A stretch of 7,669 bases of DNA from contig JAGADS010000120.1 of assembly GCA_017613485.1 (NCBI GenBank), positions 1-7,669 on the forward strand. The letters are read 5' to 3'. The DNA comes from Treponema sp. (GTDB lineage: Bacteria; Spirochaetota; Spirochaetia; Treponematales; Treponemataceae). Below are positions 1 to 7,025 of the stretch, piece by piece (position 1 is the stretch's first letter; the number at the start of each line of letters is the position of its first letter). The position numbers and the translations under genes are program-made. The notes below the pieces were generated by a model. It saw only the letters and a list, made by a program, of their open reading frames with translations. It did no database searches and had not been told where the DNA came from.

Positions 1-603
1 CGGCTGGCTCTTACGGAGGAAATCCTCAATCTTTTTCTCAAGACTTTTTTCAGAGCCAATATTCCATACTCTTAGAATATCGGCATTTAAAGCCCTGTAA
101 TTAGCAAAAAGATTCCTCTGATTCCTGAACCTTTGGAGGATATGTCTGGCAGAAAGCCCGTCTCTTTTTTTTGCTCTAATAAACCTGATGATTTTAGGGG
201 CATCTATGAAAAGGGTTTTATCCATTTTATTCAATAATTCGGGGATTTTATAAAGAACTGTGGCATGTAGGACAATGTCTTTACCTGCATTCAACTTGAA
301 GAATTCGTTTATTTTTTCTGTGATATAGGGATAAACGATGTCTTCCTGTCGTTTTAGCAATGTCGGGTCAGAAAATACAATGGCAGCAAGGGCACGCCTG
401 TCAATTTTTCCGTCGGATTTTTCAAGCTGAATGCCTTTTTCCTTAGCAAGAGCAGAGAATTCCTTGATGATTGTGTCCCTGCATGAATCGACTGCCTCGT
501 GTGCAAGTGTGTCTGCATCTATGCTTACAAAGCCTTTTTTCTCCAGAATTGCCGCCGCAAGGTTTTTTCCTGCCGCCATGGGACCTGTCACGCACAGAAT
601 CAA
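1..603 (-). CDS. coaE: Dephospho-CoA kinase CoaE (C-terminal end cut by the window edge)
   Basis: The enzyme phosphorylates the ribose 3'-OH of dephospho-CoA with ATP, the last step of coenzyme A synthesis, in the cytosol. The frame is open for 201 codons to the left edge. Family members are about 200 residues, so only a few residues should be missing. Visible in order: a P-loop (GPMAAGKN, residues 7-14); the DAD motif (29-31) after strand 2; IDRRALAAIVFSDP (67-80), matching the family's 'R..L...VF' segment; VYP (90-92) where 'HP' is usual; LHATVLYKIPEL (112-123) in the place of 'D.PLLFE'; the lid RDGLSARHILQRFRNQ (147-162); and AD...N (174-181). The Walker A motif ends in Asn, not Ser/Thr. 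The start is TTG at 603, because GGGGGGA lies 7 nt upstream and the next in-frame residues begin the first beta strand. It overlaps the polA stop (TTGA), so translation is probably coupled to polA. The family call is firm; the exact start is inferred. Confidence 0.88.
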   Translation of the reverse strand, partial: MILCVTGPMAAGKNLAAAILEKKGFVSIDADTLAHEAVDSCRDTIIKEFSALAKEKGIQLEKSDGKIDRRALAAIVFSDPTLLKRQEDIVYPYITEKINEFFKLNAGKDIVLHATVLYKIPELLNKMDKTLFIDAPKIIRFIRAKKRDGLSARHILQRFRNQRNLFANYRALNADILRVWNIGSEKSLEKKIEDFLRKSQP

Positions 604-3392
604 TGGAATTCCCCCCAGTTGCTTCCGCTTTCTATGCTTACCTTTAGCGGGACATTGAGTTTTATGGCTCCCTCCATTTTTTCGCGTATGATTTTTGTTG
701 CATATTCCACGGTTGCCTTGTCATCTGCACATTCAAATATAAGCTCGTCATGTACCTGAAGAAGAAGCTTGATTTTTCCGTTCAATTTCGGATCATTGTC
801 TATTGCATCCTGAACATTCATCATTGCGGTTTTTACTATGTCTGCGGCGCTTCCCTGTATCGGTGTGTTTACGGCTATTCTCTGGGCTGCGTTCTGCTCA
901 AGCTTGTTGCGGCTGTTGATGTTCGTGATGTATCTGCGTCGGTGAAGTATTGTCTCCACATAACCGTTCTGTTTGGCTGAGGCAATCGTGTCATCAAGGA
1001 ATTTACGGACTCCACTGTAAGTTGCAAAATACTGGTCGATGAATTCCTTTGCCTGTGTGCGGGATATTCCAAGGTCTGCTGCCAGCCTGAATGCGGACAT
1101 TCCATACATTACGCCAAAGTTTACTGTCTTTGCCATGCGCCTCATTTCCGGTGTAACCTGATCCGGCTCAATTCCATTGATGAGTGCGGCTGTTGCCTTG
1201 TGCACGTCAACTCCCTGATTGAATGCTGAGCACAGGTTTTTGTCCAGCGAAAGGTGTGCGAGTACCACAAGCTCAATCTGGGCATAGTCTGCGGAAATCA
1301 AGACGGTTCCCGGTACTGCTGTAAATGCACTCCTTATGCGTCTGCCTGCCTCGTCCCTGATCGGAATGTTCTGAAGGTTGGGATCTCTTGAAGAAAGTCT
1401 TCCTGTAGCGGTTCCGGTCTGGAGGAATGTCGTGTGAATGCGGCTCTCACTGTCTGCAAGAGTCGGTAGTGTTTCCACATAGGTGCCCTGCAGTTTCGTA
1501 AGACCCCGGTAGTCAAGTATAAGGCGGGGAAGAGGATCCTCGGTTCTCTCTATCAATTCCTCAAGAACGGCGGTGTCGGTGCTGTAGCCTGTCTTTGTCT
1601 TTTTGCCCGGAACAAGATGACGCTCCTCAAATAAGACCGTCTGAAGCTGCTTGGGGCTTGCGATGTTGAACTCGTGGCCTGCCTCTTTATGGATTGCACT
1701 TTCTTTTTCCTGAATCTCTTTTGTAAGGTACACGTTGTAATCTGCCAGTGCCTTTTTGTCCAGGTGGATTCCCTGTTTTTCCATGCGTGCAAGTATCGGA
1801 AGAACCTTCATCTCCATGTTGTAGAAAAGATTGCCGAGGGATTTTTTTTCGATAAGCGGCTCAAAATATTCCTTTAGCTGCCATGTAAAGTCTGCATCCT
1901 CTGCGGCGTATGGAACTGCATCCTCTAGCTGAACATCTGCAAATGTCTTTCCCTTTGGAACCACATCCTTGAATTCAATTCCCTTAAGTCCAAGCTTTGT
2001 CTCTCCAAGGTACTCAAGACTGTAGGGTGATTTTCCAAGCTCATCTGGACTCAAAAGCCATGCGGCAACCATCGTGTCAAATATCCTGCATTTTGGAATG
2101 CCTGCATATCCGTTTGCCCAAAGTACCTCAAGGTCGAATTTTCCGTTGTGCATTATCAGCGTAAGTTTTTCATCATCCAGAAGACGTGAAAGTTCTTTTA
2201 TGCATTCATCTTTAGGGACGGTCTCCGGTGCGAACATGGAATCAGCAAAATACACTGGAACATAAAATGCCTCTCCTTTTTTATTGCACAAACTGAATCC
2301 CACCATTGATGCGGCACTTGTATCAAGTCCGTCGGTCTCCGTGTCGAATGCAACACATTTTTCCTTGGAGGATAAAACATCATCAATAAATTTCCTGAGT
2401 GCGTTTATGTCGGTTATGGCTGAATAGTTTCCAGTATTTTTCTTTACGTCCGGTTTTGCCTCTTCCTCTGCCTGAAAAAGCGAAGGTTCTCCGTCTAAAG
2501 TGGAATGTGTTTCTGTCACGGCATAGCTTTTTGCCACCGAGAATGCCTCGTGATATTTAAGCTTGTTTGCGGCGGCAACATAATCAAGATCTGCTGTTGA
2601 AAAATCATTGAAGTCAATTTCAACAGGAACATCATCCCGGAGCGTAATCAGTTTTCTTGAAAAATATGCATTGTCCTTGTCTTTGCGTATTTTCTCTCCC
2701 AATGCACCTTTTATCTCGTCTGCATGCTCATAAATGCCGTCCAGGGTTCCATATTCATTTAAAAGCTTGAGCGCGGTTTTGTCTCCTACACCGTTTACCC
2801 CCGGAACATTGTCAGCACTGTCTCCCACAAGCGAAAGATAGTCAAGAATTTTCTCCGGCGGTATGCCCCATTTTGCGATGACCTCCTCAATTCCTTCTTC
2901 CACCCAGCCACCGTTGAATTTATCAGGCTGCATTTCCTTGCACTGCTCATTTACAAGCTGAAGCAGATCCTTGTCTCCGCTCAATATCCTTAAGGGACGG
3001 TTTTCTTCACGGCATTTTTTTGCAACGGTCGCGATGATGTCGTCTGCCTCAAATCCATCAACCCGAAGCACAGGTACTTTAAGCTCGTTCAATATTTCCT
3101 CTATCCACGGAACCTGGGCATGAAGGTCATCAGGTGTTTTCTGCCTTGTTGCCTTGTACTCAGCATACATTTCATGGCGGAAAGTTGGAGTCCTGGAGTC
3201 AAATGCAGCAGCAAGATACCCAGGCTTATATTTGTTAAGAAGTGCCTTGAGGTTTCGGAAAAAAATAGAGAGTGCCCCGATGTTCTCGCCGCGTGAATTG
3301 GTAAGAGGATGACTTATAAGCGCAAAATATGCCCTGTAAATCAAACCATAAGAATCAAGAATATAGACAGTTTTATCGTTAGTGCTAGACAT
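600..3392 (-). CDS. polA: DNA polymerase I with active 5'-3' and 3'-5' exonuclease domains
   Basis: This is a full-length family A DNA polymerase (930 residues; E. coli has 928) for Okazaki fragment maturation and repair synthesis. Residues 1 to about 290 are the 5'-3' exonuclease/flap nuclease, with FDSRTPTFR (64-72), DGFEADD (112-118), SGDKD (138-142) and the helix-hairpin-helix around VGDSADNVPGVNGVGDKTA (189-207). Residues about 322-515 are the proofreading domain and look intact: DTE (350-352), HNGKFD (415-420) and Y495...D499 are the Exo I, II and III residues. The polymerase domain has TATGRLSS (660-667) and NLQNIP (672-677), motif A with D702 (SADYAQIE), motif B with R751, K755, F759 and Y763, and motif C QVHDE (879-883). 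Many spirochaete-like and Gram-positive family A enzymes have lost proofreading residues; this one has not. Its own promoter lies just upstream and coaE overlaps its stop. The ATG start fits the usual N-terminus, though no well-spaced ribosome site precedes it. Confidence 0.97.
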   Translation of the reverse strand: MSSTNDKTVYILDSYGLIYRAYFALISHPLTNSRGENIGALSIFFRNLKALLNKYKPGYLAAAFDSRTPTFRHEMYAEYKATRQKTPDDLHAQVPWIEEILNELKVPVLRVDGFEADDIIATVAKKCREENRPLRILSGDKDLLQLVNEQCKEMQPDKFNGGWVEEGIEEVIAKWGIPPEKILDYLSLVGDSADNVPGVNGVGDKTALKLLNEYGTLDGIYEHADEIKGALGEKIRKDKDNAYFSRKLITLRDDVPVEIDFNDFSTADLDYVAAANKLKYHEAFSVAKSYAVTETHSTLDGEPSLFQAEEEAKPDVKKNTGNYSAITDINALRKFIDDVLSSKEKCVAFDTETDGLDTSAASMVGFSLCNKKGEAFYVPVYFADSMFAPETVPKDECIKELSRLLDDEKLTLIMHNGKFDLEVLWANGYAGIPKCRIFDTMVAAWLLSPDELGKSPYSLEYLGETKLGLKGIEFKDVVPKGKTFADVQLEDAVPYAAEDADFTWQLKEYFEPLIEKKSLGNLFYNMEMKVLPILARMEKQGIHLDKKALADYNVYLTKEIQEKESAIHKEAGHEFNIASPKQLQTVLFEERHLVPGKKTKTGYSTDTAVLEELIERTEDPLPRLILDYRGLTKLQGTYVETLPTLADSESRIHTTFLQTGTATGRLSSRDPNLQNIPIRDEAGRRIRSAFTAVPGTVLISADYAQIELVVLAHLSLDKNLCSAFNQGVDVHKATAALINGIEPDQVTPEMRRMAKTVNFGVMYGMSAFRLAADLGISRTQAKEFIDQYFATYSGVRKFLDDTIASAKQNGYVETILHRRRYITNINSRNKLEQNAAQRIAVNTPIQGSAADIVKTAMMNVQDAIDNDPKLNGKIKLLLQVHDELIFECADDKATVEYATKIIREKMEGAIKLNVPLKVSIESGSNWGEFH
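610..616 (-). promoter_or_regulatory. Ribosome binding site of coaE inside the polA 3' end
   Basis: The minus strand reads GGGGGGA seven bases before the TTG at 603. It lies in the last codons of polA and supports a TTG start for coaE in the absence of a nearby in-frame ATG. ATT codons at 609 and 600 are much less likely starts. Confidence 0.6.
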
Positions 3393-3398
3393 GCCTTA

Positions 3399-3427
3399 AT
3401 TGTAGCACAAGAAAAACCTTATGTGAA
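3399..3427 (-). promoter_or_regulatory. Sigma70-type promoter of polA-coaE
   Basis: On the minus strand, TTCACA (3427-3422) and TACAAT (3404-3399) are separated by exactly 17 nt. Each differs from consensus at one base. TGC directly before the -10 box gives an extended -10. Transcription would be expected to begin about 6-7 nt further on, within a base or two of the polA ATG at 3392. No start site has been measured, so function is inferred from the match alone. Confidence 0.7.
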
Positions 3428-3447
3428 CCTCTTTTATTGAAGGTTCA
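3424..3447. repeat. Inverted repeat across the DUF805 gene end and the polA -35 box
   Basis: TGAACCT (3424-3430) and AGGTTCA (3441-3447) are perfect reverse complements around a 10-nt spacer. The right arm lies in the last codons of the DUF805 gene, the spacer holds its TAA stop, and the left arm covers most of the polA -35 hexamer. As RNA it is a 7-bp stem, with a short T-run (TTTTT) some 6 nt beyond on the minus strand, so it could be a weak terminator. As DNA it could be an operator site. The arrangement is seen in the sequence; either role is a guess. Confidence 0.4.
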
Positions 3448-4738
3448 TTTCCAGAGTGCGTTTTGCGGAGGGGAATTCCGGTGTGGTGCCTGTCTCGGTG
3501 ACTGCGTATTTTCCGTAGATCCAGCCGCTTTTTCCGTCACTGTCAAGCCTGAGCCATGGATATGAAATGCCTGCCTCGCTGTCCTCTGTTGTTTCCTCTG
3601 TAATTGCGGAAATTGAAAGATTCAGTGTTTCATCACCCTTTAATTCTATGACTCCGATTTTGTTTGAGTGTTTTTTCCCCGGCACATCAAGGATTTCTGC
3701 TCCGTTCCTGAATGCATAGAACTTTTCTCCTATGTTGCGTACAGTCCATTTTTCATCTGCAAAATCAATATGATCAAGGACTGTGTAAAAATCGTTCTCG
3801 TATGGATCTGATATCGGGCCTGCATGGAGGTATCCGTCAAATCCGTTGTCATCTATTCTGAGCCATATATCGGTTGTGTTTGCGGTTGTGAGGAGACTTA
3901 CTGTCTTTGCGATGCCTGTCACTTTTATTTCCTGTGGAATCGATATGCTTCCCACAATGTTTTTATCCTGCATTGAGTCATAGATGTTTGTGTCCTGAAT
4001 CATCCTGACTGTGAGTGTCTGAGTGTGGCGGCGGAGTGTTATGAGTGTTCCGTCCTCAAGCTGCTCTGTATCAAGGATTTCACCGTCGTATCCCTCTGTC
4101 CTGTCTGCTTCTGTTCTTGTGCTTTTTTCCTCGGTTTCCTTAACGGCCTTTGAATCATCAACCTGTTCGGTAAAACTTTCTTTAGCCTGAGTGTCTTCTG
4201 ATGCTTCGCTGACTTCTATCTTTTCCTGAGCATTTTCTTCCGGCAGCTCTGTTCCTGACAGTTTTCCGTTGATTAAAAATGCGGCGGCGATGGCATAGAA
4301 AATAGACGCAATGAATCCGGCCCAAATAAGAGAGAGGCCTATGATTCTGCTTGGCTCAAACACATTGTCGTCGTCAAAATAATTGTCACTGTTTTTGGAA
4401 GGCATACACCATAGAATCAGGTTTACACCTGGAACAAGAATAAGCCATCCTGTAAGTCCCACATCATGAACCCTTCTTACTGCAATACTGATGAACGGCA
4501 TTACAAGAACAAGGGCTGTGATAAGAAAAAGAAAAACACCGGTTGATGCTGCCTTGACAGAACCAATCTTGAACTCAACCTGAAAAAAATGCTCTATTGC
4601 AAGAAAGAATCCTGCTATTGCCACACCTATGAGTAAGAGTATTAATGAGCATGTTACAAAACTCCAGAACTCAATGCGTGTAGTGCGGCCCCTGAGAGCC
4701 AGATATTTTTTAAAATTTTGGGCAAAGTATTTCCACAT
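3434..4738 (-). CDS. DUF805 membrane protein with two C-terminal SH3-like repeats
   Basis: A 434-residue protein of unknown function. Residues 1-125 look like a DUF805 domain: basic start with LRGRTTRIEFW (15-25), hydrophobic segments at about 26-48 and 67-88, the signature RRVHDVGLTGW (88-98), a short hydrophobic stretch 98-112 and NSDNY (116-120). Another transmembrane helix covers about 132-156. A Glu/Asp/Lys/Thr-rich linker follows (about 163-226). The C-terminus holds two related segments, about 241-310 and 329-412. Each begins with a TVR motif and ends in WLR(I/L)D.(D/N)G...G followed by aromatic residues, typical of bacterial SH3b folds that bind cell wall or other proteins. The start chosen is ATG 4738: AGGA lies 4 nt upstream, 11 nt separate it from the ftsH stop, and DUF805 homology begins there. 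A longer TTG reading frame from 4852 lies wholly inside ftsH. Cotranscription with ftsH is likely. The domain calls are from motif reading; the role is unknown. Confidence 0.8.
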   Translation of the reverse strand: MWKYFAQNFKKYLALRGRTTRIEFWSFVTCSLILLLIGVAIAGFFLAIEHFFQVEFKIGSVKAASTGVFLFLITALVLVMPFISIAVRRVHDVGLTGWLILVPGVNLILWCMPSKNSDNYFDDDNVFEPSRIIGLSLIWAGFIASIFYAIAAAFLINGKLSGTELPEENAQEKIEVSEASEDTQAKESFTEQVDDSKAVKETEEKSTRTEADRTEGYDGEILDTEQLEDGTLITLRRHTQTLTVRMIQDTNIYDSMQDKNIVGSISIPQEIKVTGIAKTVSLLTTANTTDIWLRIDDNGFDGYLHAGPISDPYENDFYTVLDHIDFADEKWTVRNIGEKFYAFRNGAEILDVPGKKHSNKIGVIELKGDETLNLSISAITEETTEDSEAGISYPWLRLDSDGKSGWIYGKYAVTETGTTPEFPSAKRTLEMNLQ

Positions 4739-4742
4739 AAAG

Positions 4743-4746
4743 TCCT
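4743..4746 (-). promoter_or_regulatory. Ribosome binding site of the DUF805 gene
   Basis: AGGA on the minus strand, between the ftsH TAA (4752-4750) and the ATG at 4738 with a 4-nt spacer. It decides the start in favour of ATG 4738 over upstream in-frame TTG codons within ftsH. Confidence 0.65.
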
Positions 4747-4749
4747 GCC

Positions 4750-6813
4750 TTAGTTTTCCTTTGGCTTTCTTCCGCGTTTTTTCGGAGTTTCCTGAGCTTC
4801 TGTTTTTGTGTCTGCCACTGGACTTGAACTGTCGGCTGTAATCTGGGCACAATGTATCTCTGCCTTGACGATTTCGGCGAACTCTTTTCCGTCCATGGTT
4901 TCCTTTTCAAGAAGATTGTTACCGATGTATTCCAAAAGCTGGCGGTGATCCTTTAGAATCTTAAGGACATGCTTGTAGCGGTTCTGCATAAGGCGGGCAA
5001 TTTCCTCATCGATGTAGCGCTGTGTCTCCTCTGAGAACTCCCGTACAAGCTCCGGCTCCTGAGGTCCACCGTAACCCTTTCCGCTCTTTCCAAGTGTCAT
5101 GTTAAGGAATTTATCGCTCATACCGTAGTCGGTGATCATGCTCTTTAAGATTCCTGTGGCACGTGAGATGTCGTTGGCGGCACCAGTGCTTATCTCTCCA
5201 AAGATGACCTGTTCTGCGGCACGTCCTCCCAGAAGAACGTCAACTTCATTAAGCAGATCCTTTTTGGTCTGGAGGTTCTTTTCCTCTTCCTCGCGGTACT
5301 GTGTGAATCCGCCGATTCCATGTGAGCGTGGAACAACTGTAATCTTGTTGACTGGAGGATAGTCCGGGGTAAATGCTCCCACAAGCGCATGTCCTGTCTC
5401 GTGAAATGCAACCGTCTTTCTTTCCTTCTCGTTCTCGCGTCTTGTCTTTTTCTTAAGTCCTATGCTCACCTTGTCTATGGCATCGTTAAAGTCTTCCATT
5501 GACACAAGCTTTCGGCCATTCCTTACTGCAAGAAGGGCAGCCTCGTTCACCATGTTGGCAAGATCAGCTCCTGCAAATCCGATTGTACCGTGTGCAAGGG
5601 ATTCAAAATCAACATCAGGGTCAAGCTTTACGTTCTTTGAGTGAATCTTGAGTATTGCCTCACGTCCCTTTACGTCAGGGCGTTCAACTGGAACCTGTCT
5701 GTCAAAACGGCCTGGGCGAAGAAGGGCTGGGTCAAGAATATCCGGGCGGTTGGTTGCGGCAAGAACAATAAGTCCTTTCTCGTTGTCAAATCCGTCCATC
5801 TCCACAAGAAGCTGGTTCAGGGTCTGTTCCCTCTCGTCATTTCCACCAAGATTATTTACACGGCTTTTACCGATAGCGTCAAGCTCATCAATAAAGATGA
5901 TGCACGGAGCCTTTTCCCTTGCTGTACGGAACAAGTCACGCACACGGCTGGCACCCACACCGACGAACATCTCAACAAAATCAGAGCCGCTTATCCTGAA
6001 GAAAGGAACACCTGCTTCTCCTGCAACTGCACGAGCAAGCAATGTCTTACCTGTTCCAGGCGGTCCCACCAAAAGTACGCCCTTTGGAATCTTTCCACCA
6101 ATCTCTGTATATTTCTTGGGCTGCTTAAGGAAGTCCACAACCTCAACAAGCTCTTCCTTTGCCTCGTCAACACCTGCAACGTCTGTGAATCTTGTCTTAA
6201 CCTTGCCTTCGTCAACAGCCTTTGATCTTCCTCCTCCGTTTCCAAAGAGGGAACCCATGCCTGTCATTCCACCGCCCATCTTGCGGAACATGAATACATA
6301 AAGACCTACAAGGATCAAGACCGGAAGAAGTGAAATCAAGAGCTGGAGCCAGAATCCGCTTTGTCTTGCCTCACGGGAATAAGTGATCCCTTTTTCGTTC
6401 AGGAAATTGATGAATTCATCAGATTGAATTCCAACAGTATGGTATTCCGTTCTGGAAGGTGTAGAAAAAGAAAAAAGACTGAAAGGCTTCTCTATGTCCA
6501 CATTGTCAGTGCCGCTTTCCTTGTAACCGATATAATAGGTTTCGCCCATTATTACGGTGTCAATTTCGTTAGTTTCAATCAACTCGCGGAATTTTGAGAA
6601 ATCAATCAGATTGCCTGCATTGCGTGAATTCTTTATTGACGAAAAAATCAGGAAAACTGCTATTGCCAGAAAAATCAGTGTGAATATCGGGAATGGCTTT
6701 GGTTTCTTTGGTTTTTTATTCTTATCGTCCTTGTCGTCCGGATCCACAGAAAGCTTGAAAAAATCAAACGGATCGTTCGGATCGCTGTTTTTGTTTTCGT
6801 TAGGGTTGCCCAT
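4750..6813 (-). CDS. ftsH: ATP-dependent zinc metalloprotease FtsH
   Basis: A membrane-anchored hexameric AAA+ protease that pulls out and degrades misfolded membrane proteins and selected cytosolic regulators. Numbering here is from the upstream ATG at 6816. An acidic then Lys/Pro-rich cytosolic start (about 11-40) precedes TM1 (about 42-61), a periplasmic domain (about 62-154) and TM2 (about 155-177). The AAA+ core has Walker A GPPGTGKT (251-258), the pore loop MFVG (283-286), Walker B IIFIDE (306-311) and the second region of homology with arginine fingers R367 and R370. The protease has HETGH (472-476) with the third zinc ligand D549 in GAAND. All key residues are present and the length is normal. 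The tail ends in [11 protein letters not shown], an AT-hook-like basic motif after an acidic/Thr-Ser stretch. AAGAGG (6825-6820) is 6 nt from ATG 6813 but only 3 nt from ATG 6816, so the second ATG is preferred; the difference is one residue. Confidence 0.97.
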   Translation of the reverse strand: MGNPNENKNSDPNDPFDFFKLSVDPDDKDDKNKKPKKPKPFPIFTLIFLAIAVFLIFSSIKNSRNAGNLIDFSKFRELIETNEIDTVIMGETYYIGYKESGTDNVDIEKPFSLFSFSTPSRTEYHTVGIQSDEFINFLNEKGITYSREARQSGFWLQLLISLLPVLILVGLYVFMFRKMGGGMTGMGSLFGNGGGRSKAVDEGKVKTRFTDVAGVDEAKEELVEVVDFLKQPKKYTEIGGKIPKGVLLVGPPGTGKTLLARAVAGEAGVPFFRISGSDFVEMFVGVGASRVRDLFRTAREKAPCIIFIDELDAIGKSRVNNLGGNDEREQTLNQLLVEMDGFDNEKGLIVLAATNRPDILDPALLRPGRFDRQVPVERPDVKGREAILKIHSKNVKLDPDVDFESLAHGTIGFAGADLANMVNEAALLAVRNGRKLVSMEDFNDAIDKVSIGLKKKTRRENEKERKTVAFHETGHALVGAFTPDYPPVNKITVVPRSHGIGGFTQYREEEEKNLQTKKDLLNEVDVLLGGRAAEQVIFGEISTGAANDISRATGILKSMITDYGMSDKFLNMTLGKSGKGYGGPQEPELVREFSEETQRYIDEEIARLMQNRYKHVLKILKDHRQLLEYIGNNLLEKETMDGKEFAEIVKAEIHCAQITADSSSPVADTKTEAQETPKKRGRKPKEN

Positions 6814-6835
6814 CATAAACCTCTTGAATTATCAG

Positions 6836-6849
6836 GTAGAAAAATCTAC
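6836..6849 (-). other. Small stem-loop in the ftsH leader
   Basis: GTAGA and TCTAC form a perfect 5-bp stem around a four-base loop (TTTT on the minus strand). It lies about 10 nt upstream of the ftsH ribosome site and within a few bases of the predicted transcript 5' end. A 5'-terminal hairpin of this kind could protect the message, but the stem is short and AT-rich and could be chance. Confidence 0.3.
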
Positions 6850-6858
6850 AGTTCGCTT

Positions 6859-6887
6859 ATTATATAATATAAGGGAAAAATAGTCTT
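6859..6887 (-). promoter_or_regulatory. Probable ftsH promoter
   Basis: A perfect TATAAT on the minus strand (6864-6859) lies about 46 nt upstream of the ftsH start in an AT-rich stretch. With a 17-nt spacer the -35 position reads AAGACT (6887-6882), which matches consensus at only three of six bases. The -10 box is good, the -35 box is poor. It is the best candidate in the region between the flagellar gene and ftsH. Confidence 0.45.
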
Positions 6888-6935
6888 TAGTGAATACACT
6901 TTTTAAAAATATTTGTTGAAGGTGGTTTTAGCCGT

Positions 6936-7025
6936 ATGAAAAAGAAGGGGGTGTCATTGCCATGCTCGTGCATAGCCGCCGAAGGCCCACGGCAATCTGT
7001 AAATGCATATAATGTAATAAGATAG
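6936..7025 (+). CDS. Possible small ORF of 29 codons, plus strand
   Basis: An ATG-started frame encodes a 29-residue peptide, beginning MKKKGVSLPCSC and ending AYNVIR before TAG. GAAGGTGG lies about 10 nt upstream, a fair but slightly distant ribosome site. The peptide has a basic start and a CxC pair, with no membrane helix or signal peptide. It is the only candidate gene on the plus strand, runs opposite to all neighbours, and passes through the GC-rich hairpin element. I do not recognise the peptide. It may be chance, as an ORF this short is expected at random. Confidence 0.15.
   Translation: MKKKGVSLPCSCIAAEGPRQSVNAYNVIR
6956..6996. other. Compact GC-rich multi-hairpin element between flgN and ftsH
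   Basis: A 41-bp GC-rich island in an AT-rich intergenic region. Outer arms ATTGCC (6956-6961) and GGCAAT (6991-6996) are perfect reverse complements. Inside are two smaller hairpins: ATGC-TCGT-GCAT (6962-6973), stacked directly on the outer stem, and GCC-GAA-GGC (6978-6986). An alternative pairing, GCCG (6975-6978) with CGGC (6990-6993), would exclude the outer stem. The pattern resembles a small three-way junction or a REP-like palindromic element. Whether it acts as RNA or DNA, and on which strand, cannot be told from one copy. Confidence 0.4.

Noticed and set aside
431..759. Plus-strand frames over the coaE/polA junction
   Set aside because: They are antisense to well-supported coaE and polA coding sequence and show no family motif.
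4739..4852. A longer DUF805 protein starting at TTG 4852
   Set aside because: The added 38 residues lie entirely inside the end of ftsH in another frame, are basic and low in complexity, and precede the real ribosome site and DUF805 start at 4738.
5641..6301. Long plus-strand reading frames (194 and 217 codons) opposite the middle of ftsH
   Set aside because: They mirror the highly conserved AAA+ core of FtsH on the other strand, have no ribosome site or recognisable domain, and are rich in Ser, Arg and Pro as expected of antisense frames.
7008..7013. TATAAT on the plus strand as a promoter
   Set aside because: No -35 match at the right distance and no plus-strand gene downstream; the region is AT-rich, so the hexamer is likely chance.
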